This document shows positions 29,708-40,685 of a DNA stretch of 64,000 bases, piece by piece. Within the stretch, counting starts at the first letter, position 1; each line of letters begins with the position of its first letter. Made by a program: the position numbers and the translations under genes. The notes under the pieces were generated by a model, which did no database searches, had not been told where the DNA came from, and saw only the letters and a list, made by a program, of their open reading frames with translations. This DNA comes from Ypsolopha sequella (taxonomy: Eukaryota > Arthropoda > Insecta > Lepidoptera > Ypsolophidae), in the NCBI GenBank assembly GCA_934047225.1, contig OW204005.1:19910396-19974395 (forward strand). Direction: 5' to 3'.

Positions 29708-32700
29708 ATGGATGTATTAATCAAAGACCAAGTTGAGCTTCGGGAGAAAATCAAAACGTTGAAGACGAATTTTGGCAAGGACTCCGAGAGCAGGAAAACT
29801 CCTGAATATATCAAAAAGAAGCTACAGCAACTTGACGACCTTTTTAGTAAATATCAATCAAATAATGACCTTTTGCAAGTGTATAAAAACACAAAGCACG
29901 AATATTTTACGGAAAATATCTATGAGAATGTAGTAGCATCTTATCAACAATTACGATTGTCAATAGAAAAATATGGGCAAGAAAATAAATCAGCAAAGGA
30001 AGATAAAGCAACGGAACCCAGTGGTCTGGTTTTCGAATATCTTTCGCAACAAAATACAAATTTTCGAGCTTTTAGCAGACTGGTTAGGAGCATAAGGTTA
30101 GATGAGATCAATGACAAATGGGAATTGGAAGACGAACTTAAGAGTATTCAGCTCAGATGGAAGGGGATCGATGAGTTGCATCTTAAGATTGACAACATTC
30201 TTCAGGGAGATGATGACTCATATGAAGATGAGTTTGAGAATTATGAGAAAGCTTACCGTGATATCAAACGAAAATTAAATCAAAAAATCAGTTTGACTGT
30301 GCATAAGGAGCAATCAACACCAAAATTAGAGGTACCCAATTTTTATGGAGAATGTACTGAATGGCCAACTTTTCACGATCTATTTGATGAAGCTATTCAT
30401 AGCAACAACAGTCTTACCAAGGCGCAAAAAATGCAGCACTTAAAGGGTAAGGTGAAGGGACAAGCGGGACGTCTTATCAAACATCTGCATACGTCAGCAG
30501 AGAACTACGACTCAGCATGGGAGATCTTAAAGCAGAGGTACTCCAATCGGCAAGTTCTTTTTACAAACAATATCGAAACATTTATCAATCAACCAAACGT
30601 CCAAAAACAATCAGCGTTCGAGCTTAGAAACCTTCACGATACAACGATGGAATGTATTCATGCAATACATAATTTAGGGGTGGACACTAGTACATGGGAC
30701 CCACTTCTAGTCCATTTGTTAGCCAAAAAATTGGACACAAAAACATACAGCGAGTACAAGGAGGCGCGTAAGAACCCGCGTGATCTGCAATCATTTGAAG
30801 AGTTTATGAACTTCCTTGAATTGAAGTTTACCGCTCTGGAACCTGTTCATCAACCTGTCCAGGAAAAGGAAAGAACATCTTCATCATCAGCATTACCTAA
30901 GAAACAACCCTATCATATCAACCCTAATTACGCAAACAAGGGGTTTTCAAATTATCAAAACAGATCATTCAAGCCTTTCGATCAAGCAAATATAGGTAAC
31001 ACGCGCAAATGTCCATTGTGTAATCATGAACACGAGCTCTATAGGTGCAAACAATTTTTAGAATTGACACCGGAAAGCAAATTGAGGGCGATTTCGAAAC
31101 ACAAGGTTTGCGTAAATTGTCTTTATAAGCATTTTGACAACGTATGCACTTCGACGAAACGTTGCAAGGAGTGCCAAGGCGAACATAATACAATATTGCA
31201 CGAGGCTTGCATGAAAAAGCTATCAATTTCAAAGACTTTGATACCGCCGCCGCCACCTTTGGAAAACACAAAGTATCAAGGAAAACAACATAATGTAAAT
31301 CACGTTGCAGGCGATGGCGAAGAAATATTATTGACAACTTTGATGCTAAAAGTGCGGGCCGCGGATGGCACATACGTCACTCTAAACGCGCTTTGCGACC
31401 AAGGGAGTCAAATTTCGATTATCTCCCAGAGCGCCGCTCAGATGTTAGGTTTGAAGCGAAGTCCTTATCACGCATCAGTATCAGGCATTGGTACGGGAAC
31501 CAAGCAAAGCAAAGGTTTGGTAACCATGGAATGTCTATCCATTTACGATGATTATAATTTTACTACACAAGCTCTAGTATTATCAAAAGTTATAAATAAC
31601 AATTTACCAACTATGAGTTTTAATAAACAAACATGGCATCATCTTCAGAATATCAAATTAGCAGACCCGAAGTATAATGTCTCTAAGCCAATTGACATAC
31701 TGTTGGACGCGAGCGTTTACTCGGACATTATTATGAGTGGACTGATCAAGGGTCCAGCACAGGCTCCAATAGCACAGCAAACTAAATTAGGATGGGTTTT
31801 ATCAGGATACGTAAAAAATTTCAACTGCTGTGTTGTTATAAATGATTTAGCGGAGATATCAAGATTCTGGGAGATGGAGGATGTTGAGAGTACATCATCT
31901 GTCATGAATGAGCAGGAACAATATTGCGAAGATTTTTATCAAGCAACCACAAAGAGATTGGAAAGTGGTAGATATGAAATCGGGTTGCCTATGAAGCCAG
32001 GTTTTGAAAAGCATTTAGGATCATCGAAACCGAAAGCAATTGCGCAACTTAAGCAATTAGAACATAAAATGACAAAAAATCAAGCATTTGCCGAATCTTA
32101 TAAGGCGTTCTTAGACGAATATGAGGAATTGGGCCATATGCGTCTAGTCAGCACAAGTAGCACAGAGCCTACTTGTTTTCTTCCTCATCATGGGGTCTGG
32201 AAAATGGACTCTAACACCACCAAATTAAGGGTAGTTTTCAATGGAAGTTCAAGGACATCTACGGGGTGGACTCTTAACCAGCTTATGGAAAGCGGACCGA
32301 ACTTGCAGGGAGATTTGCAAAAACTCATTTTGACCTGGAGGACGTACAAGTATGTTATCACTGCGGATGCGGAGAAATATTTCCGTCAAATTATCATTCG
32401 TGAGTCAGATCAACCCCTACAGAGCATTGTCTGGAGACCTTCACCGCAAGTACCTATCGAAGAATATCGATTGACAACTATCACTTACGGTACAAAGGCA
32501 GCTCCATTTTTAGCAATCAGAACACTTAAACAATTAGCAAAAGATGATGGAGAGAAGTACCCATTAGCAGCGCATGCCTTGGAAAACTCATTTTACATGG
32601 ATGATTTGCTTGGTGGGCATAATTTATTAGATCAAACAAAACAACTTCAGCGGCAGCTGATTGAGATTTTAAAAGGGGCCGGTATAAACCTACGCAAGTG

Positions 32701-35700
32701 GTCGAGTAACGACCCTGATATTATCAAAGATTTAGCAAGTGATCAGCTGGACAGTCACTTAGATTTTAAATGTTCAGAGACAAGAAAGACGTTGGGTCTA
32801 AGATGGAATCCTTCGTCAGACACATTTTCATTTCAAAACAAAATGGATTGTGAAACAAGCAAAGTAGGTATAACCAAACGACAACTGTTATCGGATATTT
32901 CTAAGATATTTGATCCCTTAGGCTGGTTATCGCCACTATCAATCAGAGCAAAACTACTGTTCCAAAAGGCATGGTCATCAGGAATATCATGGGATGACGA
33001 AGTTTCAACTGAAATCTCTGGAGAGTGGAATCAATTACGAAATGATTTCCAAAATATATCAGTATTTTCTATAAAGAGACATTATGGAAATACTAATCAA
33101 CAATATCAATTACACGGCTTCTGTGACGCGACACCAAAATGCTACGCTTGTACTATCTATGTAGTAACGAAGAATAACAAAGGACGAGGCATTAGAACAA
33201 CTAAAGGATACGTTGCTGTTTTCGTATGTCTGGCCACGAAAGTCGTACATTTAGAACTCGTGTCCGACCTAAGTTCTACTGCGTTCTTAGCAGCATTTCA
33301 CAGATTCCGTGCACGTAGGGCTACGCCACAGCACATGTATTCTGATAACGGCACAAATTTTGTGGGTTGCAATCGCCTACTTAAAGCAGAGTATCAAGAA
33401 ATCAAGCACAGTCTAGATAGAGACTTATTCAGCAAAATTGAAGAAATGGACATAGTCTGGCACTTCAATTGCCCTGGTCACTGTAATGCAGGTGGGATTT
33501 GGGAATCAGCAGTGAAGAGCCTGAAGCGACATTTGAAGCGAGTTATAGGCGAACAAAAACTGACCTTTGAAGAATTTACCACTCTTCTCTGTCAGGTTGA
33601 AGCATGTCTCAATTCAAGACCGTTATGCGCATTAACGGAGAGCACAGATGACGATTGCCTTACACCTGGACATTTTCTGGTGGGAGGATCATTATTATCA
33701 AGACCGCAAACAGACACAGAATCAATTAATTTGGGGAAAAGATGGCAACTTGTGCAAGCAATGAACAAGCAGTTCTGGAAAAGTTGGTCATCTGAGTATC
33801 TACAGCAACTGCAGACTAGGTCCAAGTGGAGAACACCACAGAAAAACCTGCAAGTGGACGATGTGGTAGTCATTAAGGATGACAACATGGCTCCGGGCAA
33901 ATTCGTCCTGGGAAGGGTCCTGGAACTACACCCAGGAAAAGATGGATATGTCAGAGTAGTCACGTTAAAGACTCAGGGCAATATTTTGAAACGCCCAGTT
34001 AACAAGTTAATACTCCTTCCTGTAAACGAGTCCGACGAAGCACAACAACAACAACAAGCATTTAATCAATCTGATGTTGAGTCATCATCATCAGCAATTC
34101 CTCAAGCTCCGCAGCAATCTACTATTCCCTCTACCAGGAGCAGACGCACTAAGAAGGCATTTATCAACATCTTTAGCATGATTTTATTGGTACTCATGAT
34201 GTTATTATCACCAAGTAATCAACAAGACAATAGTGCGTCATACAATATTACCTCTCTCAAGGACAGTCAGGGGTTATATTTTGATAAAATATCAAACCTA
34301 CAATTTATAAGAGATCAATGGAAGTTAGTTATATATTATAATATGTCTACATATTGGCAAGGCATTCAGGACATCAAGCAATACGTAAATCACATAAAGG
34401 AATTTAGCACTGCAAGCACCTCTCAATATGAAAGTGTGATACTACAGTTGGAGCATGAAGTTGGCGAGATTGAGCATTACAACTCTTTGCTGAGGCCTCA
34501 TTCGAGAAGAAAACGGGGCCTCGTGAATGGTGTCGGCTATATCGCTAACACTTTGTTCGGAGTGCTAGACGAGAGATTTGCTGAGCAATATGAATCCGAT
34601 ATCAACAAAATTACCAGCAACGAAAATCACCTTCAAAACCTCTTGAAAAATCAAACGATAATATTAGAGTCTGAAAGTAACATTTTACGGCGAAATGAGA
34701 ATATTATGAATAAGCAATTTGCATTTATTAGACATCGTCTGTTCAATGTATCATCTGAATTAAACAAAGTACGGCTTGACAACAACAATGCAAATTATAT
34801 TACGTCATCATCTCTCGCTGCAACCATCATTTTAACGAACATCAGAAATATCCAACAATCTTTAATCAACACAGTTACCGATATCAGTCAAGGACACATA
34901 GATACACGGCTATTAGCCCCTGAACAATTGGAAAACCAGATTAACAAGATCTCTAGCCAGCTACAGGCTGATCTTATATTACCAATTGAAAAAACGTCCA
35001 TACAAAGCTTATACAAATTATTGAGGGTATTTACAAGAGTACTCAATAATTTACTTATTATAGAAATTAACATTCCACTATTAAATAAGGAGCTTTATGA
35101 GTTGGATAAAATCATTAGCATTCCCTTGAAGAAAGACATAAAATCATTTTATATATACCCTACTTTACCCTACCCTGCATTCGACCTTCGAAAGGACATG
35201 GGTATGCTATTATCAGAATCAGATCTACAATCTTGTCTGCATACATCTATGGACAGAATCTTATGCTCCTTGGAGAAACCCATATATGATATGAAATTCA
35301 GACAGTCACTATGTGATGTATCAACCTGTACATCGGAATTGTTACCTACATGCAAGGTGAGATGGGTTAAGTTGCACTATCATAATCAATGGCTGTACTC
35401 ATGCTGTGAGCAATGCAGCGTTCGCATTTTTTGTCCATTTGTTGTGAATGTCATCACTTTAAAGGGCAATGGCATTATAACAATAGGTCAAGGTTGCACA
35501 ATCAAAACAAATACATTCGCAATATACGCACAGAACAATTTTCTAAGTAATTTTTATATACAACAGGACATCAAGGTCCCAGAAATATCTATTTTGAACA
35601 AAATTATTAATTCAAGTATTGAAACAGAGAACAACAGCATTCTACAAGATAGCAAAGAAGATATTTGGGAACAATTAAACGTAAAAATAGACTACCTTAA

Positions 35701-35992
35701 GGAACAATCTAATCAGGAATTATCGGTCCACGATAAGCATCACTACACGCTTATTTATATGGTCATATTTATCATATTGGTTGCGGGAACAGTTGGTATT
35801 TACTGGAAGATCAAGAAGGGCTCCGAGTCAACAGCACCGCCACAGACCAACGATGCACCAGACGAAATAAACATTGGTAGTGAATTGGACCCAAAGTTAC
35901 AGTTACAAGTTTTGAGTGAAAGTCAATCAGGTTTAAGTGTTAATAAGGCTACCTCGCCAATAGTGAATCGTTCTAAGAATTTTGAACTCTGA
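29708..35992 (+). CDS. BEL Gag-Pol-Env fused polyprotein, internally deleted
   Basis: 2094 codons with no stop. In order: a Gag of DUF1759 type (YGECTEWPTFHDLF); cysteine-rich knuckles (CPLCNHEHELYRC and following, about 31005-31215); an aspartic protease with CDQGSQ near residue 563; an RT with ITADAEKYFRQI and YMDD at 963-966; the first RNase H aspartate (GFCDATPK, residue 1140). At about 33171-33195 the frame jumps to the middle of integrase (RTTKGYVAVF). MYSDNGTNF (D1213) and GGIWESAVK (E1266) follow, so the finger and first catalytic Asp are absent. The env part has a hydrophobic leader (about 34165-34215), a RRKR furin-type site (34505-34516), a GLVNGVGYIANTLFGVLD fusion-peptide-like stretch, a Cys-rich region and a C-terminal membrane segment (about 35749-35812). 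Confidence 0.93.
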   Translation: MDVLIKDQVELREKIKTLKTNFGKDSESRKTPEYIKKKLQQLDDLFSKYQSNNDLLQVYKNTKHEYFTENIYENVVASYQQLRLSIEKYGQENKSAKEDKATEPSGLVFEYLSQQNTNFRAFSRLVRSIRLDEINDKWELEDELKSIQLRWKGIDELHLKIDNILQGDDDSYEDEFENYEKAYRDIKRKLNQKISLTVHKEQSTPKLEVPNFYGECTEWPTFHDLFDEAIHSNNSLTKAQKMQHLKGKVKGQAGRLIKHLHTSAENYDSAWEILKQRYSNRQVLFTNNIETFINQPNVQKQSAFELRNLHDTTMECIHAIHNLGVDTSTWDPLLVHLLAKKLDTKTYSEYKEARKNPRDLQSFEEFMNFLELKFTALEPVHQPVQEKERTSSSSALPKKQPYHINPNYANKGFSNYQNRSFKPFDQANIGNTRKCPLCNHEHELYRCKQFLELTPESKLRAISKHKVCVNCLYKHFDNVCTSTKRCKECQGEHNTILHEACMKKLSISKTLIPPPPPLENTKYQGKQHNVNHVAGDGEEILLTTLMLKVRAADGTYVTLNALCDQGSQISIISQSAAQMLGLKRSPYHASVSGIGTGTKQSKGLVTMECLSIYDDYNFTTQALVLSKVINNNLPTMSFNKQTWHHLQNIKLADPKYNVSKPIDILLDASVYSDIIMSGLIKGPAQAPIAQQTKLGWVLSGYVKNFNCCVVINDLAEISRFWEMEDVESTSSVMNEQEQYCEDFYQATTKRLESGRYEIGLPMKPGFEKHLGSSKPKAIAQLKQLEHKMTKNQAFAESYKAFLDEYEELGHMRLVSTSSTEPTCFLPHHGVWKMDSNTTKLRVVFNGSSRTSTGWTLNQLMESGPNLQGDLQKLILTWRTYKYVITADAEKYFRQIIIRESDQPLQSIVWRPSPQVPIEEYRLTTITYGTKAAPFLAIRTLKQLAKDDGEKYPLAAHALENSFYMDDLLGGHNLLDQTKQLQRQLIEILKGAGINLRKWSSNDPDIIKDLASDQLDSHLDFKCSETRKTLGLRWNPSSDTFSFQNKMDCETSKVGITKRQLLSDISKIFDPLGWLSPLSIRAKLLFQKAWSSGISWDDEVSTEISGEWNQLRNDFQNISVFSIKRHYGNTNQQYQLHGFCDATPKCYACTIYVVTKNNKGRGIRTTKGYVAVFVCLATKVVHLELVSDLSSTAFLAAFHRFRARRATPQHMYSDNGTNFVGCNRLLKAEYQEIKHSLDRDLFSKIEEMDIVWHFNCPGHCNAGGIWESAVKSLKRHLKRVIGEQKLTFEEFTTLLCQVEACLNSRPLCALTESTDDDCLTPGHFLVGGSLLSRPQTDTESINLGKRWQLVQAMNKQFWKSWSSEYLQQLQTRSKWRTPQKNLQVDDVVVIKDDNMAPGKFVLGRVLELHPGKDGYVRVVTLKTQGNILKRPVNKLILLPVNESDEAQQQQQAFNQSDVESSSSAIPQAPQQSTIPSTRSRRTKKAFINIFSMILLVLMMLLSPSNQQDNSASYNITSLKDSQGLYFDKISNLQFIRDQWKLVIYYNMSTYWQGIQDIKQYVNHIKEFSTASTSQYESVILQLEHEVGEIEHYNSLLRPHSRRKRGLVNGVGYIANTLFGVLDERFAEQYESDINKITSNENHLQNLLKNQTIILESESNILRRNENIMNKQFAFIRHRLFNVSSELNKVRLDNNNANYITSSSLAATIILTNIRNIQQSLINTVTDISQGHIDTRLLAPEQLENQINKISSQLQADLILPIEKTSIQSLYKLLRVFTRVLNNLLIIEINIPLLNKELYELDKIISIPLKKDIKSFYIYPTLPYPAFDLRKDMGMLLSESDLQSCLHTSMDRILCSLEKPIYDMKFRQSLCDVSTCTSELLPTCKVRWVKLHYHNQWLYSCCEQCSVRIFCPFVVNVITLKGNGIITIGQGCTIKTNTFAIYAQNNFLSNFYIQQDIKVPEISILNKIINSSIETENNSILQDSKEDIWEQLNVKIDYLKEQSNQELSVHDKHHYTLIYMVIFIILVAGTVGIYWKIKKGSESTAPPQTNDAPDEINIGSELDPKLQLQVLSESQSGLSVNKATSPIVNRSKNFEL

Positions 35993-36137
35993 CTTTTTAA
36001 TTTTATCCTTAATTTAAGATAATTGCTATCACCTTGTATCATCTATCATTAATCTATTTAGAATAGTTAATTTTCAGTTATAGCGAATGTTTAACATATT
36101 ATGTAGTTTTACATCTCGTCTTCTAGAGAGGGCAGGA

Positions 36138-36320
36138 TGTTCGGGCAATATGTCTGCACCGCACATTTATGTAGGTTACACGCATCATCATTTTTATTCA
36201 TACGTTTTTACAATAAATTCAGTGTTTCAACAACTCTCAACCCAGGCGGTTTTCTTTATCACTCTAACGAGTAAACCCCGATCGTATCACTATCAGTAAA
36301 ATATTGGGACAACCCCAACA
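36138..36320 (+). repeat. 3' LTR of BEL element 1
   Basis: A 183-bp copy of the 5' LTR, preceded by the purine tract AGAGAGGGCAGGA (36125-36137) and followed by CATAT. Confidence 0.95.
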
Positions 36321-37342
36321 CATATATTATTTTCCCGCATAAAAGTATGAATTCAATCCAAATTCATTCAGTTTTGTTGTTATGACTATGGCACGATGTA
36401 GCTAAATCACTCATACGCATATTTTGTTGAGTTTTTAACGGCAGGAATATGATGCTTCTCGAAATATTACTTTATAAAATTAATTTCAATGTGTTTTGAA
36501 GTAGTTTTGGGAGATATTTATAGCTTGCAAAAAAGGGCACAGGTTCCACGTCTTACGGGTGCCAACGCTAGGCGTAGACTGACAATATCTTGCTGCCGCT
36601 GACTGCATCAGTGGATTTACGTATTTTTGGAAAAAGGGGGTGCTTTTTTTGACCCGAATAACCTGGTATTTGGAAAATGAATAGATATCATTCACACTAA
36701 TTTTATTAAAAAAAAACCAACAAAATCGCGAAAGCGATACCTGAAACAAAATCGATATAAAGTGTGCAATAGAGGGTTACAAAAAAATTCATTGACAGTA
36801 CAAATATGAATCGATTAACGTGGTTTGTGGAAAATTAATACCTTAAAGTTCAACCAAAAACATGTATTTTTTTTATGGCTATACGTAACCTAATTATTGC
36901 AACAAAATCATCCGAAAGCTGACATTTTATTTCTGTTTGTATTTTCGTTCCCCTTAAAGCTTTTGCGTTTTTGCTTCTGCACGAATATCAGCCCTATAGT
37001 CTATTATCTATATTATTTTTATTAAACCGATTGACCAAGTTACACAATGTTTTATGCTCATTTGAAATTGTGCATCTGACATTATACCGACCCTTAATGT
37101 CTCCAGTTTACCACGATATTTGTCAGAATAACCTGTCTTCACACAATTTGAAACGTGTAATTTTTAAAAACTGTAAAATTTAACTTAATAATAAACATGG
37201 AGTGTAAATAAAAGCTTTTCAATGTAAGTTTCTAAGAAACTTGGTTTATTATATTTTATGATCGCTTTTAAAAATAATCTTTGTTAAAGATACGAAATTG
37301 TACCTTTGGTAAAAGTTCCGAATGATCATAAAATATAATAGA
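36321..37342. other. Spacer, no gene recognised
   Basis: AT-rich. A minus-strand frame at 36486-36749 (contains MQSAAARYCQSTPSVGTRK) has no family I know. Nothing else is supported. Confidence 0.45.
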
Positions 37343-37766
37343 TTAAGGCGCTCTTATCCCAGAAGAGTGACTCTCTGTCTTTTTCTTTACGTGTAAGGAG
37401 TAAAGAAAATAACCACACTTTTTTACTTTTTCGTTGTTTTTATCGGTTTTTAAATTGTTTAAAAATAAGGGATATGTTTATTAAAACCCACTTACGTGGT
37501 CGAAAATTTAAAGAGCAATATTACCAGATATGTTTCGTTAATAAAATAGTGGAATTATGGAAATGGCATGATTTGAAAGGTCTTATTACATGCTGTGTTC
37601 GTGAATTATTTTTATCAAGCAAAGTTTATCTGATCGTGTAACACATGCGTGGAAGACCTAGATAAAGGTTCGAACTATATTGCGTTTTTTTTTTTTAAGT
37701 TTTAGACGATATTTGAAAGTTCTATTTGACTTTGAAATTACTGGTTTTGGGATAAGAGCGCCTTAA
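37343..37766. mobile_element. TTAA-flanked MITE, family B copy 1
   Basis: TTAAGGCGCTCTTATCCCA at the left is perfectly inverted at the right end (TGGGATAAGAGCGCCTTAA). It is 424 bp and noncoding. The interior string TCTTTACGTGTAAGGAGTAA and neighbouring bases recur reversed in 54535-54974. It is a non-autonomous piggyBac-type element by its target and ends. Confidence 0.85.
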
Positions 37767-37839
37767 GTAATGATCCCTGTTCAAACAAGAAATATTTGAA
37801 TTCCACTCATAAATACATGTATATGTATACCGATATATA

Positions 37840-39570
37840 TATGTGGATAACTATGAAGGTTTATAATGGCACCAAATATGCCACTAAAATCGATCTGCTC
37901 AATGCGATGAATGCGAGGTTCGTGGGTGCGGCCTCAGCGTGCGGAGCCCCCCGCGCTGATCTGCCACGTATCACTGCAGCCCTGCGTACTGCGGGAGAAC
38001 CCTCGGACCAGTCATTACTCCTAACACCATTCACACCAGACGAAGTTTTTGAAATTATAACCAAAAAGATTTCTCATAAACAAAGTAGGGATATCTATGG
38101 GATGTCTTGTGATCTGTTAAACTCGATGGCGCTTTCTATTTCAACTGTCCTCTCCATTCTTTATAACAGATGCTTGAGGGATGGTGTTTATCCTATACCT
38201 TTGAAAAAGATCAAGGTATCGCCCATCCATAAAGGCAGGGGGAAGAAAGAGGACTGTGACGCGTACAGACCAGTAGCGGTGATTCCGGCACCAGCCAAAG
38301 TGCTAGAAAATGGACTCAGCTCGCGTATCACGTGTTTTTTGGACTCCATTGGGGCATTAAGTAAGCATCAGTATGCGTACAGGGCAGGGCGCTCCACAAC
38401 CTCGCTTACTCGTGAGGTGGTATGGAGCGTATACCAAGCGCGCGAGTCAGGGAACCAAGTAGCGATGCTGTCGTGTGACCTGTCAAAAGCGTTCGACGTG
38501 GCGACCATGAAGTCATAGCGGCCAAGCTTGATCACTATGGCATCAGAGGGCCAGCGTTGTCCTTGCTAGTGGACTTCATGACCAACAGATCGCAGTGTGT
38601 TGTCGGCGAAAGGGGTGCAATAAAATCCGAAGAATTACAAACATACATTGGTGTGGCACAGGGATCTTCAATCTCGAACATAATGTTCTCCCTGCTGCTA
38701 AATGACTTACCGAACTGCATCTTGGGCGCTGAGATTACCATGTTTGCCGACGATGTCGCTGCTGTTGTAACGGCCAAAACAGTCGGTGAGTTGGAAGCAA
38801 AACTTAGTGACGTAGCTAGACAGTTATCCGAATGGTTTCATATGGACGGCCTTGCTCTGAATGCAAAAAAAACGAACGTCATGCACTTTAATTTGGCTGG
38901 GCGACCATACAATCCCCTCGAAGTCAAAATTAAAGACCATATACTTCCCCAAGTAAATACCAGCTGTTTCCTGGGCTACAGACTTGACTGTGGTCTTATG
39001 TGGGACGATCACATCGAGTGGCTCTGTAAGCGGCTTGGTAGCGCGTGTTTTGCGCTATCCCGTTTGGCAGCTACACTCCCACAAGATGTCGTCCGAACAA
39101 CGTACTTCGCGACCGTCCAGTCGTTAATCAGTTACGGCGTTGAGCTATGGGGCAAAGCAGCTGATTGGCACCGAGTGTTCGTTATGCAGAAAAGGGCAAT
39201 ACGAACTGTTGCACGTGTCAAATATGACGATACCGCTCGCCCACACTTTATTCATTTGCGTGTACTCACACTACCCTCCCTATACATTTACCAGATTTCG
39301 CTATTTGTACGGGAGAATCTTCATTTGTTTGAGAAAAGAGGTGAACGAACTCGAAGTAGGGACAAACTCCGGAGCGTGACGCATAAACTGACCAAAAGTG
39401 AGCGTTCAGTGTATGTGTATGGTCCTAAAATTTATAACAATATTCCAGACAACATTAAGCAGGCTGGATCATCACAAATATTTAAAAATAAGCTAAGGTG
39501 TTGGCTTATTCAGCGGGCTTTTTACAATGTTGACGAATTCCTGGGCTATTCTAAACTTATTCCTAGTTAG
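37840..39570 (+). pseudogene. LINE reverse transcriptase with one frameshift
   Basis: Part one (to stop 38518) has KIKVSPIHKGRGKKEDCDAY, RPVAVIPAPAKVLE and LSCDLSKAFDVA. Part two (from about 38501 in the next frame) has DHEVIAAKLDHYGIRGPAL, GVAQGSSISNIMF and the catalytic FADDVAAVV. It runs on to the tail RCWLIQRAFYNVDEFLGY. The frames join cleanly if one base is missing near 38501. There are no other stops, so the copy is fairly young. It is jockey-superfamily by motif pattern. Confidence 0.88.
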
Positions 39571-39783
39571 TTTTATCTTTATTTTTAATATTTTACATGA
39601 CATTATAATTATTGCACATTTTTGAATTTATTGATTATTTCATTAATTTTAAATTAATTCAATTACTTGATGTATTGTTATATTGTATAAGTTGTATTTG
39701 TTTAATCATATCAACTTTTGTATTTCAATAAGAGAAATGACTTGTAACATATCGTTATCAATAAAGTGAATCTGAATCTGAAT
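37840..39783 (+). mobile_element. 5'-truncated jockey-type LINE
   Basis: It carries RT-coding sequence, a 3' UTR and the tail AATAAAGTGAATCTGAATCT (repeat of GAATCT) at about 39761-39785. The endonuclease and 5' UTR are missing. It begins shortly after the TTAA MITE. Confidence 0.85.
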
Positions 39784-39933
39784 CTAATGGGCATTTCCTA
39801 GATGGCGCTAGCAATAAAGAAATATTGTCGCTTTTTTTTCTACTGAATTTTCATTCTTCTCCTGGTAAAAAGTGTTCCGTGGTGCAGGGACTTCGTCCGC
39901 TGACGACCGACTGTCGTCGCTCGCTTGACAACG
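39784..39933. other. Short spacer before the 42-bp repeat
   Basis: A GC-richer stretch (CGTCCGCTGACGACCGACTG, near 39895) precedes the array. No gene is seen. Confidence 0.4.
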
Positions 39934-40101
39934 AATTCGGAAGGAACTAGAAACATGTTGCGTATAATAATAATAAATTCGGAAGGAACTAGAAACATGT
40001 TGCGTATAATAATAATAAATTCGGAAGGAACTAGAAACATGTTGCGTATAATAATAATAAATTCGGAAGGAACTAGAAACATGTTGCGTATAATAATAAT
40101 A
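39934..40101. repeat. 42-bp tandem repeat, four units
   Basis: AATTCGGAAGGAACTAGAAA, CATGTTGCGTATAATAATAA is repeated at 39934, 39976, 40018 and 40060 with essentially no variation. 42 is divisible by three, so it yields repetitive frames on both strands that I do not treat as genes. Near identity suggests recent expansion. Confidence 0.95.
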
Positions 40102-40685
40102 AATTCATGTAAGTCGATTCGTCTTTATGCATTTTTTTTTATTCAGTTTATATTATATATTTATATAAAAACACTTATTAAAATAATAGTTTCCAGATAT
40201 ATTTCGACAAATAGTCGGCTTCAGTGGAATTTGATATAATGCAGTGCTACTAAAGTTCAAAGTCAGGCCAAAAGGATGGAAAAGAAATAGTTCTTTGGGT
40301 AAATGAAAGACCATCATCGCCTAGATTTTGTCGTCCAGTTCGTATCCAATATGAGCACGAAATTGTTGAAATTACTCGGAAAGAAATGGACAAATTTGAA
40401 AATCAAATATCAAATTTATTGTCTTCGGCACATAGTCGAAGAAAAGGGTAATTAATATTTGTTTTACACGAATTGTACTTTACAATGATTGATGGCAAAT
40501 TATGCAATGCAGCAACAGGAACAACTTCTACGCAAAGGTGTTATATATACAAAATGACTTCCAGTGAATTAATTCAACTCGATGAGTAAAATGCGCAATG
40601 CAACAATCTGTAGAGAAAATCTTCGGTTCGGATTATCTATATTACATGCGTGGATCCATATGTTCGAATGTCTGCTTCATGCAAG

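Larger units (their letters stand above)
28993..36320 (+). mobile_element. BEL/Pao LTR retrotransposon with env-like region
   Basis: The 7.33-kb element has two 183-bp LTRs and CATAT target duplications (28988-28992 and 36321-36325). It has a tRNA-Tyr-type primer site, one gag-pol-env frame and a polypurine tract (36125-36137). I see no difference between the LTRs, so the insertion is very recent. The coding frame has no stop but lacks most of RNase H and the N-terminal half of integrase. This copy should not be able to integrate by its own enzymes unless helped by an intact relative. Confidence 0.95.

Noticed and set aside
36486..36749. 87-codon minus-strand frame
   Set aside because: No family recognised, no flanking element structure, length within chance.
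38535..39012. Minus-strand frames inside the jockey LINE
   Set aside because: Shadows of the RT reading frame on the other strand.
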